A stretch of DNA of 64,000 nucleotides, taken from the NCBI RefSeq assembly GCF_027409185.1, contig NC_084465.1:26019864-26083863 (forward strand). Reading direction: 5' to 3'. Positions 11,224 to 23,513 of the stretch are shown here, one piece after another. Position 1 is the stretch's first letter. Each line of letters opens with the position of its first letter. The notes below the pieces were generated by a model. The model saw nothing but the letters and a program-made list of their open reading frames with translations, had not been told where the DNA came from and searched no databases. Both the position numbers and the translations under genes were made by a program. Source of the stretch: Cynocephalus volans (Eukaryota > Chordata > Mammalia > Dermoptera > Cynocephalidae).

Positions 11224-14200
11224 TCAGTAGCGGTTATTCACGGTGTGCTCCATGATGGTCAGAAGACCCAGCCACGTCTCCTGAGCCGTAGGGATGATCT
11301 GGGAGGCTGGCAGCAGGAAGCCATAGTACCCAGTGTCCCGGAGCTCAAAGGTGAAGGAATACTTGATGCCCTGGTTGTAGCTCCAGTCAATGGAACTTCC
11401 ACTGGCTTCATCTGGGCCAGAGGAGAGCAAGGGTCAATCACTTTGGAAACATTTACATGGGCCAGGTTAACGGTCCAAAGCCCAGAGCCTTATGCAATGC
11501 TGAGTGGAGTCAGTATCAGCTAAGGTCTGCTGTTAAACAAGCAGCCTGGCTTCCAAGAAACTCTCGAGGAAGGGTCTAAGCCCCAGAGGCCCAAAGACCA
11601 ACAACGGTTCTCCTAATCACTGGGGTTGCAAGAAAGTCTGCAATTGCCAAAGCCCCTCTGAAAACTGCCTCCAGCCAACAGCCACTTCGGTGAAGCCTCT
11701 AAATATACCAGAGTTCCCCATTTGGGTAACCAGGATTTGTTCCATGGTTTGCAGGGGAAAGTACAAAGAGCCAGAGTCAAAGCCAAAGCTCCTTGCCTAT
11801 CTTTGAGGAGGAAACTGCCCGGGCTGGCAGTTAACAGTCAAGCCACTTCTGAATCGGGCAGGGGAAAAGGAGGTAAGCTGCATGTCAGAATTCAACTCAG
11901 CAACATGGAATGCAGCAAAACTCTTGACTCAGGGTCAAAACAGTTTCTAAAGAAGGCCTGGGCTCCAAAGGTGAGGTCATCCTTGGGCAAGACTGACCCA
12001 CTCACCCCCCGCCCCCGGGGCAGGAGTGCCTGCACGAGGTGTGCGTAGCCCTCCCCCCAACCCCTGGACCCGCTTCTACCTTTCAGCACTCTAATGAGCC
12101 ATGCTGGTCTCCTTGCTATTCCTGCAATACCCCAGACCAGATCCCATAGTAGGGCCTTTACTCTAGAAAGTTCCTCTGCCTGGAAGGCTCTTCCCTAGAT
12201 AGATAGATTGCCTCTTGGCTCAACCCTCATCTCCTTCAACATTTGCCCAAATTTCACTCTTTCAGTGAGGGGTGCCTTTCATCCTGCCTGCACCACCTCC
12301 ACTCCCAGTATTCCTGGTTTCCCTTACCCTACTCTAGTTTAGTTCTTCTCCCCAGCATTTACCACCTATCATACTGTATCATATACTTATTGGCAGTCTC
12401 CCTGGCTAAAATATGAATTCCCGATCTTTGCTTATTTTATTCAAGTCTGTATCCCAAGCACACAAAACAAGGCCTGGTACAGAGTAGGTGTTCAATAAAC
12501 ATGTGTAGACTTAATTCTATTTTGATGTAGTAATGCTCCTCCCAGGGGCATTTCATATATAAGTAAGTGGTGGAAAATATCAGATATACTCTCTAATTGA
12601 AGGGCATTGGAGAAGTGTTTTTTTAAGTTGCATTTCCTGGTGATCTACAAATCCCAGCGGGACTCTTCCCTATCCATGCATGAAGCTGGACTTAACCCTA
12701 AGACAAGGGTGCAAGAGTTCTTAAAGGAACTCATGTTTGTCTGAAAGTATCAGTGAAGGCAGAGTTGATGTCAAGAAAAGGGACGGCCCACCCCTCAAAA
12801 CAGCCCCAGCCAGTAGTTATCAGGCACAGCGGGGTTCTCCTGGCCCATGCTCCCAGATCTGGCACGCTTGGCTACTTCCTTCCATGAGGGATACTCCCTC
12901 AGGCAGGAAAAGCCAGTTGATGTTCATCTTGGGACCACCCAGAGAGACCATGTGGCCACTTACAAATTGTTTTGATGATGCTGCCATATTCAAACTTGGT
13001 CCCATACAGAGAGGCCAGGGCTGTCACAGCAGACTTAGCCAGCTGATCCTGGAGAAAACACCACAAGGCCACCATTCATGGCCAGGCCACCAGAACACCA
13101 TGGCCAGGTAGCCTGGGGGCTTCAGGGTAGCCCAGGAGCACTGTGCAGAAGCGGGCCCCCAGCAGGGAGCATAGAGCCTGCTCAGCCCTGCAGGGTCAGC
13201 CCCGGAGCTCAGCAGTGCCACAGTCATCTGATCCTGCAGGATGTCAGGCTGGCACTTCCCGCTCTTAGGTCACATTGCAGCTTCAGGTGTGCTGCCGCAA
13301 GTTCAAAGTCTAGCCCTGATTCCATCACTCTGTGCCTTGGTTTCCCAGAAAGAATGTGAGGTTAGTCTACCTTACTGGTCTTCCCAAGCCATCAGGGGTC
13401 CATTGGAGAAAGGGGTGCTAGGCACTCTGTAGGCACTCGTGCCTAAAGCAGGCCTGATGGGCAAAAACCCAGACCCACCCAAAGCTGAGGGAAAGGAGGG
13501 GTCAACACCTACCAGCTCTTCCTGGTCGGGGGCTGGCTCTGCTTTGTAGCCATAGGGATAGAGGAGGAGTTGGGAGTAGCTGTGGATGGAGATGAAGGCC
13601 CTGATGTTCCCGTGGCCCACTATAAAGTCCACAATGGACCTGACCTCCACTTCAGAATTGGCAGACTTGCCATGATAGGTCTCCGAACAAGGGCTGCTGC
13701 TGGCTCCAGACACTGAGAGGACAGAAGGCACAGTGGTGTGGCTTCTGCAGCATCCACAGCTTCCAGTTCTCTGCAGGTGAGGTGGGGTCCAGGAGGGTTC
13801 ACTCCCCACCCCAGGATTAAGGAAAGTACCAAGGCCTTTTATAACCTGGGGGTTCTGCCTCCCTTCCCAGCCAGGTCTGGGCAGAGCTGATGGACGTGCC
13901 CAGGGAGGTAGCTTGGGCTCCTCGACCAAGATCAGCTCTCACAGGATGTGGCCGAGGAGGAAGGAGTTGACGTTAAGCTAGAAAACCCCTAGACAGGTTC
14001 GCAGACCTTAGTTCCCTCTAGAAAGAACTTTCTCTCTACAGACAAGGGACAAGCGGGTCTCAGACCACCTCCTCCATCGCTGATAGTCCTCAGAGGTGGA
14101 GCTGACATCACCCCAGCCTCCCCTCACTGCTGGGGCTGGAAAGGGGTGGGGGCACCAAGACACGAGAGGGCAAGAAGCCATTCGGGGTTGTCCCATCGCC

Positions 14201-17200
14201 GCTGCCCAAATCACACTGGGCCTTACACCCAAAGCCAGCGTCCCAGTTCCTGTTGGGGTCCACTCCAGCACACGCAGAGCCTGGTGTAAGGGACCGAGTC
14301 TTGCGCCACAAGCGATTCTAAGGAAGGAAAAGGGTCAGCCAACCCACATGTTGGGCATCACCCCTTTACCCTCTCAGTGCTAGATGGGGGGTTCGAAGCC
14401 TGCAGAGAGGGCCGGGTGAGGCCAGGGGGCTTCCTGGAGGAAGCGACTATCCACACAAAGTGTCCTGATGGTGAGCTCGGCTGTGGGAACAGCATGGGGA
14501 TAGGACCACTTTCCACTGGTTGTCAGGGAGGAAGATCTGCAAAGGGGGCCTCAGGTGGAGGAGAGCAGAGAGGACCAAGAAGGGCATTTGACCAGAGGGT
14601 TCTATGTGCTAAAGAAGCCATCAGGTGTCCCCTGCCCCACCCCACCCCACCCCAGGCCCCATTTCATTGGTGAGATGCTGTATTTGCCTTAAATATAAAA
14701 GTAGGACTGGTAAGTAAGGCGGAGGGCAGTGGCTGACCCTCCCCCAAGATATTTTGCAATATCCGAAGATATTTTTGACTGTCACAACTGGGGTTGTGGG
14801 GCGCTCCTGGCATCTAGCAGATAGAAGATCAGGATGCTTTTAAATACCTACATGTATGGGATGGTCCCCACAACAGAGAATTATCCACCCAAAATGCCAG
14901 TAGTGCCAAGGTTGACAAACCCTGGTCTAGGAGGGCAGGTCTGTTTGCCCTCCTTCGACTTTGAGGGGTTGAGGTTAGGGGTGAGTTGTCTGTGGGGCTC
15001 AGAGGCCAGGGGCACATCCTGCTTTCTGCAAGGCAGGAGAAGGCCTGTACCGTGGTGTGGGTGTAGACAAAACCATCAGGGTTGGTGACAATCTCCAGGA
15101 AGATGTCCACGTTGTCAAGAATGTTGGTTAAAGCTTCGTCCTGGCCATAGTCCTGTGCGATCTAGGGAGGAGAGGAGGGAGGTCAGAGGGGGCCAGGCCA
15201 GGCATCTGCCATGCTAGAGCAAGGGACACCTCCCCTCAGCCTCCCTCTGTGGGAAAGGGGTGACCCAGTCTTCTGTGGTCCTCGGACACCGATGCCCTCC
15301 CTGGCTTTACCTTCTTTGCAAACCAGACCCCACTGGCCTGGGTGATCCACTCCCGGGAATGGATGCCCGTGTCGATCCAGATGGCTGGACGGCCGTCCTG
15401 CCCAGTGCTGAACTGGAGACAAGGCAGGAAGTGGTCAAGGAGTGACTTCATAGCTGGGGCCTCCTCTCACCCCCCAAAGGAGAACCCACCCCGGGCCAGA
15501 GGCCACATGCTCTCTGCATGTTTCAGGTAGAGGCTGCATTTGTGGGACCATCACTCATGTGAGTGGGGCTGAAGGCTGGACAGGGATCCCACAGAGCATG
15601 GCTTCCCACCCTCGGCTCCAGTTTGGGGTGACTATGACTCAACCAGACTTCCCACCCTGCCCTTGCTCTGCTACTCAGACAGTTCTCTGCAGGAGGTCAC
15701 ACAAAAAATGTTTGGTCTACCCAGACTCCATAATGCCTTCTATAATGTGACACTTGATTGGAAACACTTGGGGCACCGAAAAGGTTGAGCCATATGTATG
15801 CACGCGTGCCCACCTACACCAGCATGGAAATTCAGACTCGCCCCACTGTCTGCATGGGGAGTCCATGTGACACTGTGTTCCCTGAGACCATAGGCTTCCC
15901 CATGGGAGCCCCCGCCCATGTGTGGGGGCCTGTGGGGGCCCATTCTCGCATGTGTGGACACCCATGTGCATCTATGTGTGCGCATCCATTACTTTCACCA
16001 CGTAGATGGGACGACCTTCATAGGAGTTGCCAATCTGCATCTTTTCGACAAGCGGTGAGTACTCAGCCACCAGCTGGTCTATGAAACCATAGATCTGAGA
16101 TGGAAAAGAAAGGAAGAATGACCTTAATGGTTCTGGGAACCCAGACACCTCCCTTAGCAGCTCCATACTCATGGCTGCTTTGAGCCTTGCAATGCGATGG
16201 CGCAATGACCCAGGCCACACAGGCCACGCAGAAACAGGGCAGGTGCCACACACCCAGGCCAGCCCTGGCCCTGGCCGCACTCTGCCAGCTGTGATGAAGA
16301 GCTTGCTGCTTGTGAGAGTGGCGGCCAGGGCTGCCCTCACCTCCTCCAGGTCGTGGTAGGTGGCATAGTTAAAGGTGTCCGTGGAGCGGGCCTGGGCTTG
16401 GGCAGCAACCATCTGCTCCCGCTCCTCATCCAGCAGCGCCTGCACATCCTTGATCATCGTCTCATACCCAATGCCATGTGCCTCCAGGAAGATTTTGACA
16501 GCCTGGATGCTGAAGAATGGCACTCGGATGTCGATGGGGAAGCCAGGCTGGGCAGGGCCCCGCCAGAAGTCCAGCTGGGGAGGACAAGAGCCAGCATTGT
16601 CACAGCAGCTGCAGGCACCAGCCAGGCAGGGACAGGGCCAGCCTGGGGGGGGCGGCTGTTGGCGCCCAAACTTCCCATATAATTGGGGATGCGGCATGGT
16701 GGTAGGGGCAGAGAAAGAAGGGGAACCTCTGGGGATGGGATGAGTCCAGTGTGGTCAGGGAAATGGTCCAGGAAGCAGAGTGGAGGGGCTTTGAGTCGGC
16801 GAGCCAGAGGGAAGAACTGGAGAGGGGGTCCTGTCGCTTTGCGACAAGGGCCCCGAGATTCTGGCACTGGGAGGTTGAAATCACTTCCTAACAGGGATCC
16901 ATCAGTCCCTTGTCCCCTTGAGAGCCCAGGCACATCAGCCGCAGGGGCTGGGGGGCCTGGGGTGGGCCCAGCTGGCCTGGGAGGCACCCTGGGGTTCCCC
17001 TCTGACCTGCAGATGCTCCAGGTCCTCCAGCTCCGTCACCAGCTGGACCTGGGCTTCATCGGCCGCAGAGATTCGCAGCACCTGGTGCCTGGGCAGAGCG
17101 GGAGTGGGGACTGAGCGGCTGAGGCAGCACCTGCCCTGGCCGCAAACGCTCCCCAGGTGGGGGGAGGAAGACCTGGAACCCCCAGGCAGGGGCCCGGTCC

Positions 17201-17634
17201 TCTGGGCTGAAAAGGGAAAGCACGAGGGTCTCAGCGATGGCTCCCTCGCCCCTCCTCTCCCTGTCTTTAACTTCCAGACTCTGTTGCCAACCCCATCTGT
17301 TTCGACTATTTCTCTCTCTCAAGCCAGCCAGGCCTCCCCCACCTCCTCTCCTGAAAATTCCTCCTCAGAGCTCAGATTTCTCCAGGGCTCAGGAGACTGT
17401 CTTGAGAGCCCCGACCCCTCCCCAGCCCTGGCCCCCATCAGCCTGCGGTCCCAGGGCAGGGCTCAGCCACCCTCTCTGGCTGTGTCCCATGCGTCTGTCT
17501 TCTCCAGACACTGGCTGGGGGCCCTCTCCCCAGATCCCTCAGAGCCCCCTCTGCTCGCCACACCCCTACCCCACAAAGTCCTCATGGCCAAAGACAGCCC
17601 CCAGCAGCACACTCAAAGTCAGCAGTCGCCACAT
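11224..17634 (-). CDS. CPA1: Carboxypeptidase A1 precursor (pancreatic zymogen), complete, 10 coding exons
   Basis: Exons in transcript order: 17634-17570, 17088-17007, 16574-16341, 16094-15993, 15412-15311, 15161-15051, 14317-14227, 13712-13513, 13048-12964, 11411-11224. They total 1260 bases, giving 419 residues plus stop, the usual CPA1 length. Residues 1-16 are a signal peptide ([16 protein letters not shown]) and 17-110 the inhibitory propeptide. The mature M14A enzyme starts about Ala111 ([13 protein letters not shown]). Zinc ligands are His179 and Glu182 (IHSREW, mature H69/E72) and His306 (SIHSYSQ, H196). Substrate-carboxylate residues are in NRLWRK (R127) and DPNRNW (N144/R145). Tyr358 (Y248) and Glu380 in FELRDTG (E270) are the other catalytic residues, and Cys138-Cys161 is present. 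Ile at mature 255 predicts release of C-terminal aromatic and aliphatic residues. The protein is secreted by pancreatic acinar cells and activated by trypsin (family knowledge). Start chosen by the signal peptide and exon phase. Confidence 0.97.
11412..12963 (-). other. CPA1 last intron, with an L2 copy
   Basis: This 1.55 kb intron is the largest in CPA1. About 420 bases of it (12090-12515) are an L2 fragment in the opposite orientation to the gene. The remainder shows no exon or RNA gene. Confidence 0.8.
12090..12515 (+). repeat. L2 LINE 3' fragment
   Basis: Follows the L2 3' end through most of its length: TGGTCTCCTTGCTATTCCTG, CTCTGCCTGGAAGGCTCTTC, CATCTCCTTCAACATTTGCC, and finally AGAGTAGGTGTTCAATAAAC. 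Carries no coding capacity. Confidence 0.8.
13049..13512 (-). other. CPA1 intron between coding exons 8 and 9
   Basis: Bounded by donor CTG|gtaggtg (13512) and acceptor ctccag (13049). No repeat is recognised. Confidence 0.85.
13713..14226 (-). other. CPA1 intron between coding exons 7 and 8
   Basis: Donor gtaagg (14226 downward) and acceptor ctctcag (13713). The codon split T|TG rebuilds Leu, giving GFGLSG as in other CPA1 proteins. No repeat is recognised. Confidence 0.85.
14318..15050 (-). other. CPA1 intron between coding exons 6 and 7
   Basis: Contains a short CCCCA tandem run near 14629-14654; otherwise nothing is recognised. Confidence 0.85.
15413..15992 (-). other. CPA1 intron between coding exons 4 and 5
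   Basis: Donor gtaatg and acceptor ctccag. The stretch 15780-15990 is rich in diverged CATGTGTG-like words, a weak simple-sequence bias. No gene is seen. Confidence 0.8.
16575..17006 (-). other. CPA1 intron between coding exons 2 and 3
   Basis: Bounded by donor CAG|gtcagag and acceptor tcctccccag. GC-rich and without recognised repeats. Confidence 0.85.
17089..17569 (-). other. CPA1 first intron
   Basis: Donor gtagggg after the GG of codon 22 and acceptor ctgcccag. Pyrimidine- or purine-rich depending on strand. Long frames across it are compositional artefacts. Confidence 0.85.
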
Positions 17635-17683
17635 GCTGCAGCCGGCTGGCAGGGTCACACGGAGGCCAAGCCGGTGGTTGGGG

Positions 17684-17692
17684 CCTTTTAAG
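17684..17692 (-). promoter_or_regulatory. CPA1 TATA-like element
   Basis: CTTAAAAGG on the - strand, about 50 bases before the CPA1 start codon, would place transcription start some 20-25 bases before the ATG. Very short leaders are usual for pancreatic zymogen genes. An E-box (CAGGTG, 17743-17748) about 50 bases further upstream, next to GGGGAA, could be half of a PTF1-type acinar site; that part is speculative. Confidence 0.5.
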
Positions 17693-20534
17693 CCCTCCCG
17701 GGACAGAGGTCTCCTGGCTGTGCCTGTGGGTTGTTCCCCTAGCACCTGGGCCCTGTCTCACGGGCAGAGAAGGGGAATTGCGGGCTCTGACACCTTCTCA
17801 CCCTCCCTGATAAAGTGGCCGGGAACAGGGCAGCTGGAGAGATAAGCCAGGCCTTTCCCCATGGCCATGAGGGGCCAGCCTGGGCTGAAGGGCCTTGCTT
17901 GCCCCTCGGCTGGGTGTTTGCTGAGCAGGCAGTGGACAAGGTAGGAATCCCAGCGGCCACACCAGCTGGGACTTCGTGCAAGGCGTCCCTTTCTCCCTTG
18001 CCGACTGCGTGCCAGCTCTTTGGTTCCTGTGATAGAGCAGGCAGGGGCCCGCCACCCCCACCCAGCTTTTGCATCTGCTGGGCTCCTCGACACACTGGCT
18101 TCGTCCAGACTGCCCCTCTCCTGTGCACGACACCCCACCTCCAGGGGTACAGGCCATTGGAGGGGACTTGCCAGCCCCACTCCTTCTGGCCCCGGTGGCC
18201 TTGTGGGAACCAGGCTGTAGCAGCAGCAGCTGGGGCAGGAGGCCAACTCTCAGCTGTGCTTCCCTCCACCCCCACCGCTGTAGGTCCCGGGGGTCAGGGT
18301 TGCCCTTGATGGGAGCTGTAACCAGATGTCATCTGAATAGAAAGCGTGGTGGTGGGAACCAGGGTCAGACCCCTGTTGGGACTACACAGTGTGCAGAAGA
18401 AACTGGAACTCGCAAAGGGAAGTCACTGGGCTCTGGATGCTGACCTCATTGCAGAGACATCTAACACAAATCCACCCTAATCCACAGGGGCCTCAGGAGT
18501 TCCCGGCACCATCGAGGGCCTCTGCTCTGTATCAAGGCCTTGTGCGTGGGCACCGACGACAGCCAAGGCGGCCCTTTCTGGTTTCCATCCATTCCCTCTG
18601 TCTCCCTACTTCACCCCTTATCTGGCCAACCCTCCTCTGCCAAGGCAGAGTGACACCATTATGTTTACCCACAACCTCTCCCTCGCCTAGCTCTAGGACA
18701 ATGATAAAACCCTGGATCTGTCCTCAGCAGATGTGGGGTTTCCACAAAGCCTCTTCCCCCCAACCCAGCAGCCTGGCCTGTCCTCCAGGCCCAGGCAAGG
18801 CTGCCTTCTGCCCTGACGCTTCTCAGGCTGCTTGCTTTCTCACCTACCTGCCTCCTCTGAATACGCCTCCCTGTACCTTGATCCAACCAGCGTTCAGCCT
18901 TCCGGGCCGGGCGCTCTGCCCCACACTGCTGTGATACCCGGGAAAACTGTCCCGGATCTCAGGGACTCACTGTCTAGCCGCGAAGACAGAAGTAAGCAGC
19001 TTACTTGTTGGTGGTCCAGCAGGTCCTCTAAGAAGCTGTTACCAGTACAGGATTAGATGAGCTCTCCTTCCTGGAGACCTGCACGGCATCGTCTTCTGCA
19101 ATGTGGTATGAAAAGTACCACTAGGGCTATGGACACACACTATGAGCACATAAAGGAGGATCCAGGGAAGACTTTACCGAGAAGGGGACATTTGACCTGG
19201 GTCTTAACGACAGGATTTTGCCAGGCAGGGAAGGAAAGGGGCATTCATCACACTGTTTGGTGCTTCCACACATCTCACATTGTATTGCTCCTAGAGTGTT
19301 ATTTTGTCTCCCTGTCAAGACTCTATATTCCCCCAGGCCAGGGTCTGTGTCTTCCAGGATGTTCCTCGTAGTCCCCCTCATCTCTTAGTGCCCTGCAGTA
19401 TCCTTGAGCCTTTCTTTAACTTGCATTATAAAAACATATAAAGCTGTCCTATAGCTTTTGAATATCTTTTATTCATACTACACATGTTGGGGGATGCTAG
19501 CTAGTTCTTGGGCCTTATGTGAATTCCTTCCAGAAAAGACAGGTTCTCCGAAAGGAGGAGGCCAGCCTTCCGAAGAGAGTCTCCTTCTACCTGCAGCCAG
19601 CAATCTAGGATGCCCAAGAGTCCTAGAGTATATTTTCTTGCGAGGTTGGAGAAGATGAATTCAACGCTGCAAGCTGACATTGGGGCCAACCCTGGCAGGA
19701 AGCTGACAGTGTAGTGGGAGAGGAATCTGGGTCTCAGGTAGACGCTGAGCCTAATCCTCTGCTCCCCTCCAGCGCACCCTAGGAAACTGAAAATTACCTC
19801 TTGCTAAAGACTAATTTGCTAGAATGTAACCTGGGCAGAGGGCTATATAGCTCTGCCTTCCACCCCATGGAGAGTGCTTAAGGCAAGGGCAAAGACAGTG
19901 GCCATTCGGCTGAAAGCTGGGTAAATAGGCAGAGCAAGACCCATTTGCCATGAGAAAGAAACCCCCAGGCTGGGAGATAGATTCAAGGATGAGTCAGCCA
20001 GCAAATGCCTGACTGCAGAGTCAGAGGCCTGCTGTAGCCACGCTGACTGTCGTCCACGGCACCCCCCGCCCCATTCTTCCTGGCTGAACAGATCCAGATA
20101 GCATGTAGGCATCCACCCTCAGGAAGTTGCCCCATTCCCAGCTCACGGAGAAATTCTGATCAGTCTCAGACAAAGGAGGAAATCCCAGTCTCTCGTTCAA
20201 GTGTGTTTAAGGTTGCCTGTGATACGGTTGCATGTATGAGGAGTCTATGAGAATCTGGGGCAGCCAAGTGCTGAACTGTAGTCGGCAGCTCCGCTTTTCC
20301 TTAGGGGCCACCCCTTCCCCACTCTGAGGCCACGTGATTCAGGTGGACTGAGCCGCCCCACCCTTGCCCCAGCTCTCAGAATGGTCCAACAAATTCCAGT
20401 TTTTCCCTTGAACTTTTCCAAATTGGTTTTCTGTCACATGGGATTGAAAAAAGTGCACGGGTAATATAAAGACATTCTCTCACTTTCAGAAGAGAGTAAA
20501 ACGGGACAGGGAATCCACTAAGTAGACTGCCACA

Positions 20535-20655
20535 AACCCATGACTTCGGGCGGGTCACTTCACATCCTTGGGCCTCAGTTTCCTCATCTATAAATGGGGG
20601 AGTTGGTCAGAATGATCTCCATGGTCCCTTCCAGCTGTGACACTTTATGATTCTA
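20535..20655 (+). repeat. MIR SINE core
   Basis: Contains the MIR core GGCCTCAGTTTCCTCATCTA followed by taaatggggg and a diverged tail. Confidence 0.75.
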
Positions 20656-21480
20656 GGGCATTTGGATTTTTTATCCCCCCACAAATCAGGCTATGGTGAC
20701 AGGTCTGGGAGGGGTGGAGCCACGCTGGGCCTGGGGCTTGCGATAGGTAAGTGTGTCCAGGGCAGTGTAGGTTGGAAGGGGCCACATCCTGCTGAGGCTG
20801 TGGTGGCGGGAGGCCACCAGGACCTGGGGGAATCGTGGAGGGCTGGGAGGACAAGGTCCACTCAGCACCCTCCTTCAGTTTTGCTTTTATAGCTGAGTGC
20901 CCAGCAGACACTATGGGTTTGCTTGCCTTGAAGCTGCAGAACTGTCACTTTAAAGTGACTGGTGGTGTTTGTCCCCAGAAATAGAGGCAGAATTTTTCTC
21001 TGGAGGGAGAGTCACCTGAAGAGAGAAGTGTTCCAGGACCCAGGGTCTTTAGGAAATGGCAAGGCAGAGCCCAAATCTCAGAATGGAGACCTGTGGCTGG
21101 GAGAGGAGCAGGGCAGGGACACATCACCTGGTGAAGGGAAAAGTGCGGAAGGGGGGTTTGCTGCCTGCTGAGCCTGTGCCAGGGGGTGGGGAGCACCTGG
21201 AGGGTACATCTATGCTCGGGGAGGTGGGAAATGGGCTGCCCCAGCAATGTGGGAGCAGGCAGAGGGTCAAGGAGAGTGAAGGCCTATTGGGGTTACCCTG
21301 TGAAGGGACATGACCCACCAACTCCAGCACCAGGGATATCCAATGGCCAGTTTAAGTTTTTTATTTTCTATGTTGTATTTCCTGTCTGTATCTCAAGTAG
21401 CATTTTCTGAAACGTTACCCTGCGGTCTTAGCTATGCTTTGGGGAACTGAGGGAGGTGGGTTGGAGAGAGTGAAGGGCCA

Positions 21481-22119
21481 ACTGCAGGCCCCAAGGCAGG
21501 AGCTAGCAAGGGGCAAGGCAAACAGTCAGGCTTTGTGGGACATGCTGTCATGTCCAAGCATTATCCCAAATACTCAGGGAAGAAGAACCTCGGAAGGCCA
21601 CACAGGCTGGAGGTGTCCTTCAGGACACCTTCCCCCCAGAAGAACATCATTTGCCCCCTAAGCTTGAGATGTGGACAGGCCTGTCCTACAAAGGCAGGCC
21701 ACCCTGGGGCACGAGGCGGGAGGGGGCAGGTAATGTGGCTGCTGTGTCAGGGGGCCCACATCAAGCAAGGACGGTCACGGAATCCACAGCTGCCGCCCAG
21801 AAAACGGACTTGTTGCCTGGGAACATTCCACAGAGGCTGCGCCAGCCTCTGTCACAACATGCCCACAACTGTGCGTGAGAGTGGCAGTGGCCAGGCTGGC
21901 TCTTGAGCATCCACAAAATGACAGCAACAGATAATGTTCTTCTGGGGGTGGAGATGGGGGAGGGCAGTATCCTGAAGGACAGCTCCAGGCAGCCTGTTTA
22001 GTCTTCGAGGTCCTTCTACCCCGAGTATATGGGACAATCCTTGGAAATGACAGCATGTTCCACAGATCCTCCCGTCCGGCCTGCCCCTCACTAGCCTCTT
22101 GCCCTGGGGCCTGCAGGTG
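21481..22119. repeat. Imperfect inverted repeat (two arms of about 175-190 bases, about 270-base spacer)
   Basis: The left arm (21481-21655) read forward matches the right arm (21928-22119) read in reverse complement along its length. Shared words in order are CTGCAGGCCCCA, GAACATGCTGTCAT/GGACATGCTGTCAT, TCCAAG, ATACTC, GACCTCG/AACCTCG, ACAGGCTG, TGTCCTTCAGGA and CAGAAGAACAT. The alignment continues to both outer ends with small indels; the spacer shows at best weak symmetry. I do not recognise the family. It could be a foldback DNA transposon or two opposed copies of an old repeat. Confidence 0.7.
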
Positions 22120-23513
22120 GCCTCTCGCTCGCTGCTAACAGTGTCACATTGGTCTGGCTCCAGCCAGGTCGTGAGGCACGGACAGGCCCCATGTACACTG
22201 GATTCTCTCACAGCCTTTGCTAAGGGACTGCCTGGGCCTTGTTTTTTCTCCAGTGGCATTTTGAAATTTAATTTAATTTTTCAGTAAAGTCATTTGCTCT
22301 CTGGCCCTGCCTCTCCTTGGAGCGGTCAGGGGGAGGTGGAGGAGGATGGGGGACGTGCACGGCACCTCGGGGACTCCCCGGAGCCCCTGCAGCTGGCCCG
22401 CCTCACACAGGCCTCTCACATTCCACACCGCCTGCCGGTTTGTTTTTTTAAGAAAGCAATAACCGCAGCACATTCACTGTGGTTCTTTATAGCTTTCCAT
22501 ATGTATAACCGCTCTTTCTCTCTTCAGTTTTTCCAATGTTTTTTTTCTTTTAAATAAATGCTCATAAATTTTACTGGTGAAAAGGATGAAAAAAACATAC
22601 CTAAAAAGAGCAGTTTGTTGGAAAAGGAGGAAAAAAAAAAACCCACCAAGCAGAATGTAGAAAAACTGAGCTCTTGTTTAGCATTCTATACCTAAGGAAA
22701 TGGGGCGGGGGGAGTTCAGTTTTATGAAAAAGAGATTCTTCTGCAGTATCTCTAAAACATGTATGTTTAAGTCTTCAGCTTTTATTGGATCAGTGTAAAC
22801 CCCCAGCCATCATCTCTCTAGGCTCACTGAGGACACCTGGGTGGCCCCTCGGTCCTGTGGGGGAGCGGCATCCTGCCATGAAGTGGAGCAGAGCCCTGGC
22901 CTTACTCCTCTCTCAGCTGTTAGGTTCACATGCAAGTCTCATGACCCACAGGCCCCAGTCTTTATAACTGCAACACAAGGGGTTGGATTAGAACATCTGG
23001 AAAGTTCTATGGCTTTATAATTAAGTCAGTTCCTTGATAAGCTAGAGTGAGAAATTGGTTCTGAGGCCCCTTCAGTTCCTCCCTGCCGCTCAGAGAAGCT
23101 GCTGCAGACCCTGCTGACTTCCTTCCAAATATCCATTCTTCCCTTCCTCCCTATCGACAAAATTTCAGTTTTATTTGGGGCAGCAACGGTCCCAGCTACA
23201 GAGCAATTTTCCAGCCTCACTTGCAGCTGGCCATGGCAGCATGACACAGTTCCAACCAAGAAGAAGTTTTAAGTTTAAGTCCATGGACCAGCCAACACAG
23301 CAAGCTCACATTTTTGTACCTTGCTCTTCCTGCCTGGAATTTAGTCATATGATGCGGGTAGAGGAGCCATTTGCAACTAGAGGTCAAAATATAGCAGAAT
23401 GGCAAAACAGAATCGGTCAGAAGGGTCTGGGTCCCCCAGTCCCCCAGTGATCCAGCCCTGTACTGCCCACCTCAGATAATTTCTTGTTACATGACAAAAA
23501 TAAAACCCCTATC

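Noticed and set aside
13372-13929. Single 185-codon frame on the - strand
   Set aside because: Only the middle (13513-13712) is coding, as CPA1 exon 8; the rest reads through introns on both sides.
15972-16697. 241-codon continuous - strand frame as one gene
   Set aside because: It joins CPA1 exons 3 and 4 across a frame-open intron (16095-16340) plus intronic ends; splice sites and protein alignment show two exons.
16918-17845. Long + strand frames (200-257 codons) opposite the start of CPA1
   Set aside because: GC-rich antisense frames over introns and exons 1-2; no family resemblance and codon use is compositional.
17739-18934. Several overlapping frames of 120-180 codons in both strands upstream of CPA1
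   Set aside because: Overlap each other in all frames, lack motifs and lie in GC-rich intergenic DNA.
21535-22259. Frames of 93-135 codons that resemble each other on opposite strands
   Set aside because: The similarity comes from the inverted DNA repeat; translations have no known domain.
22281-22560. Possible retroposed pseudogene ending in AAATAAATG
   Set aside because: No reading frame similar to a known protein and no flanking duplication.
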